NCBI GenBank assembly: GCA_009786715.1
Contig: WQRN01000004.1
Location: forward strand, 1-36,615
Origin: Treponema sp.
GTDB lineage: Bacteria > Spirochaetota > Spirochaetia > Treponematales > Breznakiellaceae
Direction: 5' to 3'
DNA: 36,615 bases
The notes beneath the pieces were generated by a model that saw only the letters and a program-made list of their open reading frames with translations, was not told the origin of the DNA and did not search any database. Position numbers and translations under genes: made by a program. Shown piece by piece: positions 1 to 7,819 of this stretch; the stretch's first letter is position 1, and every line of letters starts with the position of its first letter.

Positions 1-20
1 AAAAAAACGAACGTTTTTTT
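1..20. repeat. A/T-rich perfect inverted repeat at the window edge
   Basis: AAAAAAACG, two bases, then CGTTTTTTT. On either strand this is a short stem ending in a T-run, so it could be the tail of an intrinsic terminator for a gene outside the window. The window edge cuts its context, so the role is unknown. Confidence 0.3.
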
Positions 21-232
21 ACAGCAAAACCTACACTGAATGAAAGCAGCAATCAACGATTACTATACTTCTTTCATTTTATGTTACCTTTATATATACC
101 GTAAAATGCAAGAGTATGTCAAGTAAATTTCGAAAAATTTTGTAACTTGTAAGAAAATAATTAATTTTATACAGGTATTTATGTATAGCAGTATATTAAT
201 CGTATTATAACAATATTAAGAGGGCTCAAACC
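21..232 (+). promoter_or_regulatory. AT-rich upstream region of the Bat operon
   Basis: No credible ORF is seen. The stretch is strongly AT-rich. TATTAT at 203-208 is the best -10 candidate but has no convincing -35 at 16-18 bp. The purine run AAGAGGG at 219-225 is a Shine-Dalgarno sequence about 7 nt before the TTG at 233. The operon promoter probably lies here but cannot be placed firmly. Confidence 0.4.
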
Positions 233-976
233 TTGACTATATCGCATAATAAAAGGTATTATTTAAACATGAGAGCCGTTAGTTTAATAATAATTGTACT
301 GGCGTTAGGATCGTGCGCAATTACTCCGGCGCCGAAGACCGAGGTCTTTACAGTAGATATAAAATCACCCCATGTCGATTTAGGCGAATTCGAAGCTCAA
401 TTTGACACACTTTTAGGCATGGGAAAGATCAGAAAACAGTCCGTAAAGGTCGTTTATTACCCAAAAGATGATGTAGTGTGCCTTCAATACAGAAATAATT
501 TGATGGGATACAATCAATTTTGGAGCAGAAGAGGCAGAATGGGATATTCAAGCGCCCTTTTTCAGTATAATGACGATTATTCCAACCGAATTTTAGCCAG
601 AAATGAAAAAAAATCCTCAAAAAAATACGGAATTTACGGCGGATACCTCGTTTGGCAGCAAACAAGCTTCTTTATACAGGCAAAAGCGAGTATGAAAATG
701 GAAATCGGCTATACTTTTAAGGATAATTCGCCTTATTTTACAATTACACAGCTTCCCGCAGAGTATATAGACGAGCTTCATACTGATAATAACAGAACAA
801 GCGATCAGATTATAATTTATTTTACAAGAGCGCAGGCAGCTGAATTGGAAGCTCTGTTTGAAAGCGAGATAATAGGAGAATACTACACGCCTCCTGTTTT
901 AGATGTGCCTTCAGCGGATTTTTTCGCTGAAGATGTTCCGCAGAAAAATACCGCCGCGGATTCGGATGATTATTAG
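233..976 (+). CDS. Putative lipoprotein heading the Bat operon, function unknown
   Basis: A 247-aa protein of no family I recognise. It has a hydrophobic signal ending in LALGSC, a spirochaete-style lipobox, so lipidation at Cys28 and anchoring in the envelope are likely. The TTG start at 233 is preferred because AAGAGGG lies about 7 nt upstream; an in-frame ATG at 269 would give Cys16 and also leave a good signal peptide. The mature part is mixed alpha/beta with many Tyr and Phe, and the C-terminus is acidic. The stop is three bases before moxR, so it is probably co-transcribed with the Bat genes. Its place at the operon head suggests an envelope role linked to the MoxR/vWA system; that is inference from position only. 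Confidence 0.7.
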   Translation: MTISHNKRYYLNMRAVSLIIIVLALGSCAITPAPKTEVFTVDIKSPHVDLGEFEAQFDTLLGMGKIRKQSVKVVYYPKDDVVCLQYRNNLMGYNQFWSRRGRMGYSSALFQYNDDYSNRILARNEKKSSKKYGIYGGYLVWQQTSFFIQAKASMKMEIGYTFKDNSPYFTITQLPAEYIDELHTDNNRTSDQIIIYFTRAQAAELEALFESEIIGEYYTPPVLDVPSADFFAEDVPQKNTAADSDDY

Positions 977-979
977 CGT

Positions 980-2020
980 ATGATACAAAAAGAAGAACTT
1001 GAACAGTGTTCGTCTGTCATCTCTGCCTGTAAAAAAGAAATGGCAAAGAGAATAGTAGGTCAACGGGAAATGATCGACGGGCTGCTCGCCTCTCTCGTCG
1101 CAGGCGGGCATATACTCCTTGAGGGCGTGCCCGGTTTGGCAAAGACGTTAGCGGTAAAAAGTCTCGCGCAGATTACAGGACTTGAGTTTAAAAGAATTCA
1201 ATTTACCCCCGATCTTCTGCCGGCAGATTTAACAGGCACAATGATTTTTGAGCAGGCTAACGGAAGATTTTCCGTGCGCAAAGGACCTGTCTTCGCGAAT
1301 GTAATTCTCGCCGACGAAATTAACCGCGCGCCCGCGAAGGTGCAGTCCGCGCTTCTTGAAGCGATGGAAGAAAAGCAGGTAACAATCGGCGAAACAAGTT
1401 ATCCTCTGCCGGATCCGTTCTTCGTTCTCGCTACTGAAAATCCGATTGAACATGAAGGCACTTACTCGCTTCCTGAAGCGGAACTCGATCGTTTTCTGAT
1501 GAAACTGCTTATCACCTACCCTGCCCCCGTGGAAGAACTCAATATCGTAAAAAACAGCCCTTCGCTGCAGTCAGGCTCGTGCGCGGGACATGAGCCTCTT
1601 TCCAATGTTTTAACGCCGGATAAACTTTCGCTTTTGCGCAATACCGCGGAAGCGATTCATATAGATGAAGAAATCAGCAGGTATATTGTGTCGATTGTAA
1701 CGGCAACGCGCCCTTCTTCAACAAGATCGCGCGCGGTTAAAGCGGCGGGCGCGGCGGGCGCGGAAGGAGCAAAGGCAGAAGACGGCGTTTACCGTTATGT
1801 GTCATTCGGCGCGTCTCCGAGAGCGAGCATAGCACTTTACCGCTGCTGCAAAATTCTTGCAATGTTCGACGGACGCAATTTTGTAAATCCGGAAGATGTT
1901 AAAACGGCGGCGCTTCCGGTATTGCGCCACAGGCTTGTGCTCAGTTACGAAGCGGAAGCGGAAGGCATGGACGCGGACGCGGTAATCGAAAGAATTCTAA
2001 GCCATGTGCCGGTGCCGTAA
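980..2020 (+). CDS. MoxR-family AAA+ ATPase
   Basis: A 346-aa cytoplasmic ATPase of the MoxR group, thought to act as a chaperone for vWA-domain partners. Visible motifs are Walker A GVPGLAKT (about 49-56), Walker B VILADEINR with the DE pair near 112-113, sensor 1 ATENP near 151-155, and the C-terminal lid motif GASPRAS. Between the core and GASPRAS is an Ala/Gly-rich insert (AAGAAGAEGAKAE) encoded by a 9-bp GC-rich tandem repeat. It starts three bases after the lipoprotein stop and ends five bases before the DUF58 gene. MoxR, DUF58, vWA and TPR genes together are the hallmark of the Bat 'aerotolerance' operon, named in Bacteroides fragilis and linked to oxidative stress in Leptospira. Confidence 0.93.
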   Translation: MIQKEELEQCSSVISACKKEMAKRIVGQREMIDGLLASLVAGGHILLEGVPGLAKTLAVKSLAQITGLEFKRIQFTPDLLPADLTGTMIFEQANGRFSVRKGPVFANVILADEINRAPAKVQSALLEAMEEKQVTIGETSYPLPDPFFVLATENPIEHEGTYSLPEAELDRFLMKLLITYPAPVEELNIVKNSPSLQSGSCAGHEPLSNVLTPDKLSLLRNTAEAIHIDEEISRYIVSIVTATRPSSTRSRAVKAAGAAGAEGAKAEDGVYRYVSFGASPRASIALYRCCKILAMFDGRNFVNPEDVKTAALPVLRHRLVLSYEAEAEGMDADAVIERILSHVPVP

Positions 2021-2025
2021 AATGC

Positions 2026-2943
2026 ATGGAAACAAGTGATTTATTAAAATCTATTATTAATCTTCCCATTATTTCCCGCGGACTCGCCGAAGAAATGCTC
2101 GCCGGAAATTTCAGATCGATTTTTAAAGGACAGGGAATGGAATTTGACGAAGCGCGCCATTATGAACCCGGCGACGATATCAGATCCATAGACTGGAACG
2201 CGAGCGCGCGTTTCGGCAATCCGTTTGTTAAAATGTACCGCGAAGAGCGCGAACTAACAGTTATGGTGTTACTCGATGTTTCTCCTTCGATGCATAGGAC
2301 GCATATTGCGCGTCACGGCTTAAGCCCGTACGAGCAGGGGCTTCTTTCCGCGGCGTTAATCGCTTTTTCCGCGGAACACACAGGACAGCAAATCGGCGCT
2401 CTGTTTTTCGACAGAGACATAGAAAAAGCGTTTCTTCCGCGCAAAGGCAGAAAATATTTAATGACGCTTATAATGGCGGCGCTTCAGTATCAGAATAACG
2501 TAATACCGCGCAGGTCTCAGTACGGAAGCGATCTCGCCTCGGCGCTTACAGGCGCGCAGCGTCTTTTGAAAAAAAGATCGCTTGTCGCTGTCATCTCCGA
2601 TTTTTACAGCGTCAACTGGGAACAGGAGATGGGAAACCTCTGCCGCAAACACGATGTAATCGCCATACGGATAAGCGATTCAAAAGAACTTCCTTTTCCC
2701 GGTCTGATAACGCTTGAAGACCCTGAAACCGGCGTTCACATGGAAGCGCCCGCGGGTTTAGACTCATTCAAGGAGAGCTGGTCGGAGTGGCACAGGGAAA
2801 AATCGACATGGTGGGAATCGCAATGCAGAAAATGCGGCGCCTCATTTTTAGATCTCCCCATAGACGCCGACGCCCCTTCGCTTCTAATAAAATTTTTCGG
2901 CAGCAGATCCAAAACCAAACACAGAAGCCGGAAAAAGATATGA
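2026..2943 (+). CDS. DUF58 protein of the Bat operon
   Basis: A 305-aa DUF58 protein. The family signature is clear near residues 41-72: FDEARHYEPGDDIRSIDW followed by a conserved KMYREERE. A degenerate vWA fold follows, with DVSPS at about 84-88 resembling a MIDAS motif. There is no signal peptide or membrane segment, so it is probably cytoplasmic and a MoxR partner. The ATG at 2026 is five bases after the moxR stop. The TGA overlaps the next gene's ATG (ATGA at 2940-2943), a classic translational-coupling junction. Confidence 0.92.
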   Translation: METSDLLKSIINLPIISRGLAEEMLAGNFRSIFKGQGMEFDEARHYEPGDDIRSIDWNASARFGNPFVKMYREERELTVMVLLDVSPSMHRTHIARHGLSPYEQGLLSAALIAFSAEHTGQQIGALFFDRDIEKAFLPRKGRKYLMTLIMAALQYQNNVIPRRSQYGSDLASALTGAQRLLKKRSLVAVISDFYSVNWEQEMGNLCRKHDVIAIRISDSKELPFPGLITLEDPETGVHMEAPAGLDSFKESWSEWHREKSTWWESQCRKCGASFLDLPIDADAPSLLIKFFGSRSKTKHRSRKKI

Positions 2944-3821
2944 TAAGGTTTATCTCAATATTAATAATATTTCTATCATGCGGCGGTAGTTTATCCGCGC
3001 AGGCGTCGCGGGCGTATCTTATTCCCGGACAGATTTATGTGGGAGACCAGGCGGCATTGGTGCTGTCGCTTCCGGCTTCGCAGATTTCGCAGGATATTAT
3101 TTTAACTAAAAGCAACTATTTTATTACAGGAGATAAATTCCCTTCGCATGAAAGCATCGATTTTCAGAGGGTAATACTGGAAAGGCGTCCTGCGGGAAGC
3201 AGGCTGATAATTGAATTTACGCCTTATGCCGCCGGCGCTTTGGATATGCCCGTTATCGAAATCGGAGATGAATATTTTACCGGCTTGCGCGTAACGGTAA
3301 AATCGCTGTTGGACGGACGCGCCGCGCCTGTGCTTTCTTCCGCGGCGTCCACTTTGGCAATGCCGGGAACCGCGATAATGCTTTACGGCTCGATGGCGGC
3401 GGTTGTTTTTTTTATACTTTCCGTTGTTTGGTTTATTTTTAAAGGAAGAACGGCGATTATAAGATGGCGCGAAAAATGGAAACGCAGAAGGCTCTTTGTT
3501 TCGATTCGAAACGCGGAAAGACGGCTTTACCGCGCTTTGCAAAAAGGCGTAGATAAACGCTTCGTTCTGGATAAACTTTCGGATGAGTTCAGGGATTTTC
3601 TTTCCATTCTAACGGGCGATAATTGCCGCGCCATGACCGCGCGCGAATTTGAACGAACATTTGAAGCGCTCGAAGACAGCTTGTTTCTGGGAAGTTTTTT
3701 TACAAGATGCGACAAAATGCGTTTTTCCGGCATCAGCGCGGAAACCAGCGACGTTCTCAGGCTGCTGGATGATATGCGCAGTTTTATCAATGTTAAAGGC
3801 AGGGAGGAAAAAGCAAAATGA
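2940..3821 (+). CDS. Bat-operon membrane protein with periplasmic and cytoplasmic halves
   Basis: I place the start at the ATG overlapping the DUF58 stop (ATGA), giving 293 aa; a longer reading from 2787 lies inside DUF58 and lacks any signal. The N-terminus is a signal sequence: either type I ending near SLSAQA, or a short lipoprotein signal with LSC at Cys14. Residues about 25-140 look like a beta-rich periplasmic domain. One membrane helix lies at about 144-166, followed by a very basic segment (WREKWKRRR) and a helical cytoplasmic tail. It sits where other Bat operons carry BatD-like or DUF4381-like membrane partners, but I see no decisive family motif. Confidence 0.75.
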   Translation: MIRFISILIIFLSCGGSLSAQASRAYLIPGQIYVGDQAALVLSLPASQISQDIILTKSNYFITGDKFPSHESIDFQRVILERRPAGSRLIIEFTPYAAGALDMPVIEIGDEYFTGLRVTVKSLLDGRAAPVLSSAASTLAMPGTAIMLYGSMAAVVFFILSVVWFIFKGRTAIIRWREKWKRRRLFVSIRNAERRLYRALQKGVDKRFVLDKLSDEFRDFLSILTGDNCRAMTAREFERTFEALEDSLFLGSFFTRCDKMRFSGISAETSDVLRLLDDMRSFINVKGREEKAK

Positions 3822-4816
3822 ACCTTGGCTTTGATAATCCTATCCTCGCCTTTTCAGCGTTTATAATTATTCCGTTAGCCGCAATTATTTATTCGCGGAT
3901 GAAAAACCCATTTGTCGCCGCGATTCCGCTTGGCGCTCCCGGCGGCGCGCATTTTAAAACTTCGCATGTCGGCGGCTTTGTAAAATTGCTGCGGTTTCTG
4001 GAAATCTCCGGGATTTTTCTGCTGTTCTTCAGCGCGGCGGGACCGTCAATTAAAACCGCGGAGACTGTATGGCTTAACCGCGGCGCGGATATAATTTTTA
4101 TAATGGATACAAGCCCCAGTATGGCGGCAATCGACATGGACGGAAAAAACCGCTTTAACGCAGGCAGCGTCAGGATTGCGGAGTTTGCGCAGAAAAGACC
4201 CACAGACAGCATCGGGCTTGTCGCGGTCGGCGAAGACGCTGTGCTTCTCCTTCCGCCGACTTCCGACAGGAACGCTTTGGAACTCCGTCTTGAACAGCTT
4301 CAAATAGGAGAACAGGGAGACGGCACCGCTCTCGGCATGGGAATCGCGGTTGCCGCTTACCATCTTGATAAATCCAACGCAAAGAGAAAAGTCGCGGTGC
4401 TGATTACGGACGGCGAAAACAACGCCGGAGCGATTCACCCGGAAACCGCGGCGGCTCTGTTACTCGAAATGGGAATATCTTTCTGGGTGATCGCGGTGGG
4501 AACCACAGGCGAAGTGCCGATTGATTACATTGATCCGTATTCTAGAATCAGAAGAACGGGTATTTTTGATTCGCGTTACGACGCTGAAAGTCTCAGGCGT
4601 TTAAGCGCTGCCGGAGGCGGCATTTTTATACCTGCCGCAAACGCGGACGCTTTTGCCGCCGCTTTCTCTCAAATTGATGACGCGGAAATTACCATTCAAA
4701 GATCGCGCATCGTTAACCGCATGACATCCTGCTCTTTTCAGTTTTTACTGGCGGCTGTAATTATTCTTACGGCGGTTAAGTTTACAAGACGGTATCTATT
4801 GGGGGCGCTGATATGA
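3818..4816 (+). CDS. batA: BatA-like vWA-domain membrane protein
   Basis: A 332-aa protein with two N-terminal membrane helices (about 10-25 and 57-75), a vWA domain, and a C-terminal helix (about 312-327). The metal-ion-dependent adhesion site looks intact: DTSPS at 97-101, Thr170 in DGT, and the ITDGEN aspartate at 198. This BatA layout places the vWA domain in the periplasm, where it likely binds a protein partner through a divalent metal. The ATG overlaps the upstream stop (ATGA at 3818-3821), and its own stop overlaps the next gene the same way. The gene symbol is by family resemblance. Confidence 0.9.
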   Translation: MNLGFDNPILAFSAFIIIPLAAIIYSRMKNPFVAAIPLGAPGGAHFKTSHVGGFVKLLRFLEISGIFLLFFSAAGPSIKTAETVWLNRGADIIFIMDTSPSMAAIDMDGKNRFNAGSVRIAEFAQKRPTDSIGLVAVGEDAVLLLPPTSDRNALELRLEQLQIGEQGDGTALGMGIAVAAYHLDKSNAKRKVAVLITDGENNAGAIHPETAAALLLEMGISFWVIAVGTTGEVPIDYIDPYSRIRRTGIFDSRYDAESLRRLSAAGGGIFIPAANADAFAAAFSQIDDAEITIQRSRIVNRMTSCSFQFLLAAVIILTAVKFTRRYLLGALI

Positions 4817-6288
4817 AATTGAAATCCGCTGATATTGATCCCGTCCTCAAAACAAAAATGCTTGTATCAGATTTGTTTTTCTATTTGTTTCTTTTGTTAT
4901 CTGTCATCGGGTTGCTGGGCCCGAAATGGGGGACGGGTTATTCGCCGTCTGAATACAGGCGCGGTTTAGACGCCGTTTTCGCGGTTGATATTTCGCGCAG
5001 CATGGATATCCGCGGGGAAGCGCCGTCTCTGCATTCCCGCGCTATGCCTCAATCGCGTCTTGAACGCGGTCTTGCCATCGCGAAAGAAAGCATCGCTTCT
5101 GTTTCAGGCGCGCGTTTCGCGGCTGCGGTCGGCAGAGGCAGAGGTTATTTGGCTGTTCCCTTAACTTATGACAGCGACGCCGCGCTTGTTTTCCTCGATT
5201 CAATAGACGGCTCTTCAATGACGGGAAGAAGCACAAATCTTGAATCGCTGATAGAAGCCGCGGCTAACGCTTTTCAAAGCGCGTCGCCCGCGAGAAAAGT
5301 AATTGTTCTTATCTCCGACGGCGAACCTCATTCCGGCGTTATACGAAACGCGGTAAACCGCTGCGTAAAAGAAAATATTGTTTTAATATCTGTCGCTGTC
5401 GGCAGCGACGACGGACAGTTCATTCAGGAACGGCTTGACGATCCCGATTCCCTGCCTGCGCTCAGCAGCAGGGATTCATTCCTTATGCGCGGAGCGGCTG
5501 AAAGGACGGGCGGCATTTACATTGACGCGAACCGCGATGACGCGTCTTATACGTTATCTTCTCATTTATTATCGCTTTCGCAGGAAATGGAAAACACAAA
5601 CCGCAATAAAGAACCTAAACAAAGGAGATCCCTTTTTGTCGTTCTCGCGCTGATCGCGTTTGCGGTTTCAAAGTTTGTTACGCGTCAGCCGGGTAAGTCC
5701 GCAATGCGCCGCGTTCCGATCGCGTCGATTATCGCGGTTATGACATTATTCTCTTCCTGTTCCGAAGGAAAACTGCTTTTAATAGAGGCCAATTATTTAA
5801 ACTCAAGGGGCAGATACGATGAAGCGATGATAACATATTTAAAAGCGCTTGGGCACGATGATTCCGCTCCTTATGCCGAATACGGTCTTGGTCTTACTTT
5901 TTATCTTTTAGATGAAGGCGAGGCGGCGTTAAACCGCTATACTGATTCTCAAAAACTACTGGAAAAATTTTCGGCGAATGAACACCGCGAACTGCGGTAC
6001 AGGAATCATTACAACACAGGCGTAATACTTTTTGAAGAAGGCGAATACCGTTTAGCCGCGGATTCATTTAAGGAAGCGCTGAAGGAAGACCCAAGAAGGC
6101 TGGACGCAAAACGCAATCTTGAACTCAGCCTTATGTCCGTTAACATGGAAACAAACACAAAAAGCCGCTCCCGAAGCCAGGAAGAACTTAAAGAAGTTCT
6201 TTTTGAATATTTAAGACAGGAAGAACAGCAAAAATGGAAAAGCCGCGAATGGGCTCCAGAAGAAAACCAGACAGGCCCGGATTATTGA
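4813..6288 (+). CDS. BatB-BatC-like fusion: vWA domain plus TPR domain
   Basis: A 491-aa protein that joins what are usually two genes. Helix about 18-36 is followed by a vWA domain with MIDAS DISRS at 59-63, Thr141 in RSTN and LISDGE near 167-171. Helix 273-288 follows, then a basic linker, and a second hydrophobic stretch (302-316) ending in LFSSC. Residues about 320-440 hold TPR-like repeats (the segments near 355-375 and 395-425 are clearest). The stretch from Met298 looks exactly like a lipoprotein signal peptide buried inside the fusion; ATG 5704 could start a separate TPR lipoprotein, though I see no strong ribosome site before it. In the fused chain the two helices would form a hairpin returning the TPRs to the periplasm. 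Confidence 0.88.
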   Translation: MKLKSADIDPVLKTKMLVSDLFFYLFLLLSVIGLLGPKWGTGYSPSEYRRGLDAVFAVDISRSMDIRGEAPSLHSRAMPQSRLERGLAIAKESIASVSGARFAAAVGRGRGYLAVPLTYDSDAALVFLDSIDGSSMTGRSTNLESLIEAAANAFQSASPARKVIVLISDGEPHSGVIRNAVNRCVKENIVLISVAVGSDDGQFIQERLDDPDSLPALSSRDSFLMRGAAERTGGIYIDANRDDASYTLSSHLLSLSQEMENTNRNKEPKQRRSLFVVLALIAFAVSKFVTRQPGKSAMRRVPIASIIAVMTLFSSCSEGKLLLIEANYLNSRGRYDEAMITYLKALGHDDSAPYAEYGLGLTFYLLDEGEAALNRYTDSQKLLEKFSANEHRELRYRNHYNTGVILFEEGEYRLAADSFKEALKEDPRRLDAKRNLELSLMSVNMETNTKSRSRSQEELKEVLFEYLRQEEQQKWKSREWAPEENQTGPDY

Positions 6289-6289
6289 T

Positions 6290-6739
6290 ATGAAAACTTT
6301 CCTTTTAACATTCGCGTTTTTAACCGCGTTTCTCGTCAACATTAACGCGCAAAGCAATTGGCCAATGGCGACCGAATTAAAACAGCGGGAAGATCTGCCC
6401 GTCCTGCCCGCAGCGCCTGAAAAGCGCATAACAACCCATATTTTAATCTGGGAAGCCTCCGGTGAAATGACATTCAAAACCCGCCAAACCCTTACGTTAC
6501 GCGCTAACAGCCTGATAGACCGCCTGCCGCCTCCCTCTTTCTTCATGCCCAAAGTTCCGCAAAACGCGATTCTCTCCTCCGCCGCAATCACTCCCCAGGA
6601 AAAGTCCCGCGGCATCGTATTAAAACTAACGCTGATTCCCCTCAGCGCGGGATCATTTACAATACCGGCGTACACATTAACTCAGGACGAAAACACAAAA
6701 TTTGAAATACCCGCCCTGCGCGTGCTGGTTAAAGAGTGA
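6290..6739 (+). CDS. Short BatD-like secreted protein, last gene of the Bat operon
   Basis: A 149-aa protein with a clean type I signal peptide (cleavage probably after NINA, about residue 20) and no later membrane helix, so periplasmic. The mature part is beta-rich; the PLSAGSFTIPAYTL segment resembles the end of a BatD oxygen-tolerance domain, where a strand before a conserved Pro is typical. Classical BatD is several hundred residues with a C-terminal helix, so this would be a minimal, single-domain form. It begins one base after the preceding stop. Family assignment is by context and weak resemblance. Confidence 0.65.
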   Translation: MKTFLLTFAFLTAFLVNINAQSNWPMATELKQREDLPVLPAAPEKRITTHILIWEASGEMTFKTRQTLTLRANSLIDRLPPPSFFMPKVPQNAILSSAAITPQEKSRGIVLKLTLIPLSAGSFTIPAYTLTQDENTKFEIPALRVLVKE

Positions 6740-6765
6740 TACGGAAGGAATTTGTTAAAATTTTA

Positions 6766-7422
6766 TTATTTATTAATTCCGATGCTTGCGTTCTTGTTAT
6801 ATATATCTATCGCATTTTCAATAATTTTTGAAACATCTTCAGGTTTTATATCGGTTCTTAGCATTTTAATATCGGTTAGCCATTCATCATCTTTTATGTT
6901 CTTGCTTTTTATTAATAATGTTCTTTTCATAAGCAAAGGACTGATCGATCCAAATTTTTCTTTATATAATTTAAACATTTCCCTTAAAGGAATATATTGT
7001 AATAAAAAAGCTATGTCAATTAAATCGCGAGGCTGGGATCTTCCAAAAATGGCTCTTAATTTCATTGCGGATATTTCATTCATGCTAAACATCTTTATAT
7101 TATCTTCAACTATTGGTTTATCTATATTTTTTTCTTCATAATAAACTAATTCAATTTTAACTTTATTAATATACACTCTAAAAAAACGATCGTTAGCTAT
7201 AGCTATATCAACGTCTTTATAATTTTTATAAAAAAAATCGGAAAGAGACTCAACATTTTGAATTTCTGACGAGAATAAATCAATATCCGTAGATGTCCGG
7301 TGTCCGATTTGAAGAGCAAGAGCTGTTCCGCCTGCTAAAATACAATTATTAAATAAAGAATTACTCTGTAACTCTTTAATAAGATTATACATTTCAGGGA
7401 CAACTGCATCTTTCTTTAACAA
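6766..7422 (-). CDS. AbiEii/AbiGii-type nucleotidyltransferase toxin
   Basis: A 218-aa protein with the AbiEii (DUF1814) signature: GGTAL at 31-35, TSTDIDLF at 43-50 (the D46/D48 metal ligands of a DNA-polymerase-beta-like fold), a conserved Lys in MKLRAI near 121, and RDLIDIAFLL near 132-141. Such proteins are nucleotidyltransferase toxins of type IV-like toxin-antitoxin and phage-defence pairs. The start is a TTG with AAAGG at 7 nt spacing. It follows a small partner gene by about 28 bases. The block is much more AT-rich than its neighbours, with abundant AAA/ATA codons, which points to horizontal gain. The classical AbiEi winged-helix antitoxin is absent here. Confidence 0.88.
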   Translation of the reverse strand: MLKKDAVVPEMYNLIKELQSNSLFNNCILAGGTALALQIGHRTSTDIDLFSSEIQNVESLSDFFYKNYKDVDIAIANDRFFRVYINKVKIELVYYEEKNIDKPIVEDNIKMFSMNEISAMKLRAIFGRSQPRDLIDIAFLLQYIPLREMFKLYKEKFGSISPLLMKRTLLIKSKNIKDDEWLTDIKMLRTDIKPEDVSKIIENAIDIYNKNASIGINK

Positions 7423-7450
7423 TTAATTACCTTTCCCGTTTAAAAAATAA

Positions 7451-7768
7451 TTATTTCTCATACCACATCTTTTTTCCGTAGGATTTAAAATCTTTCTCGT
7501 TAACTTTTAATACAAAAGCCGTATATGTAACATTATCTCTATGAAGATTCTCCATATTCATTGCTATATTTTTTATATCTTCATAAGAATAAAGTTTCCA
7601 CATGATAATCTCGTCGTTTTCTAAACCTGCGTCAAGGATTCGTTCTATAATTCGCTTTTTATCTCTAATATAGTCCATTTTTTCAACATTAAAATTCCAA
7701 AGTAAGCCGCCGGTTAATTGAAGCAGCGGCTCATAATTATTATTAAATTCAACATTGTCTTTAACCAT
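7451..7768 (-). CDS. Probable antitoxin partner of the AbiEii-type toxin (DUF6922-like)
   Basis: A 105-aa acidic/basic mixed protein directly upstream of the toxin in the same orientation. From memory it resembles small DUF6922-type proteins found beside AbiEii toxins: LLWNFNVEKMDY, then KKRIIERILDAG, then a MWKLYSYEDIKNI helix. I see no winged-helix DNA-binding domain, so it is not a standard AbiEi. I prefer the ATG at 7768, with AGGGA about 12 nt upstream, over a TTG at 7777 where that site would be only 3 nt away. It shares the low GC of the toxin gene. Antitoxin function is inferred from gene order. Confidence 0.7.
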   Translation of the reverse strand: MVKDNVEFNNNYEPLLQLTGGLLWNFNVEKMDYIRDKKRIIERILDAGLENDEIIMWKLYSYEDIKNIAMNMENLHRDNVTYTAFVLKVNEKDFKSYGKKMWYEK

Positions 7769-7819
7769 AATTAGCAATGCTCCCTGATTAATAATTATAA
7801 GCTACCTTCTCAAAAAAAT

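Noticed and set aside
2787..2939. Extended N-terminus for the third Bat-operon membrane protein
   Set aside because: It lies wholly inside DUF58. The ATGA junction at 2940 gives a signal peptide at once and matches the next two junctions.
6752..7141. 129-aa hydrophobic ORF on the plus strand
   Set aside because: It is the antisense shadow of the AbiEii-type toxin gene, which has clear family motifs.
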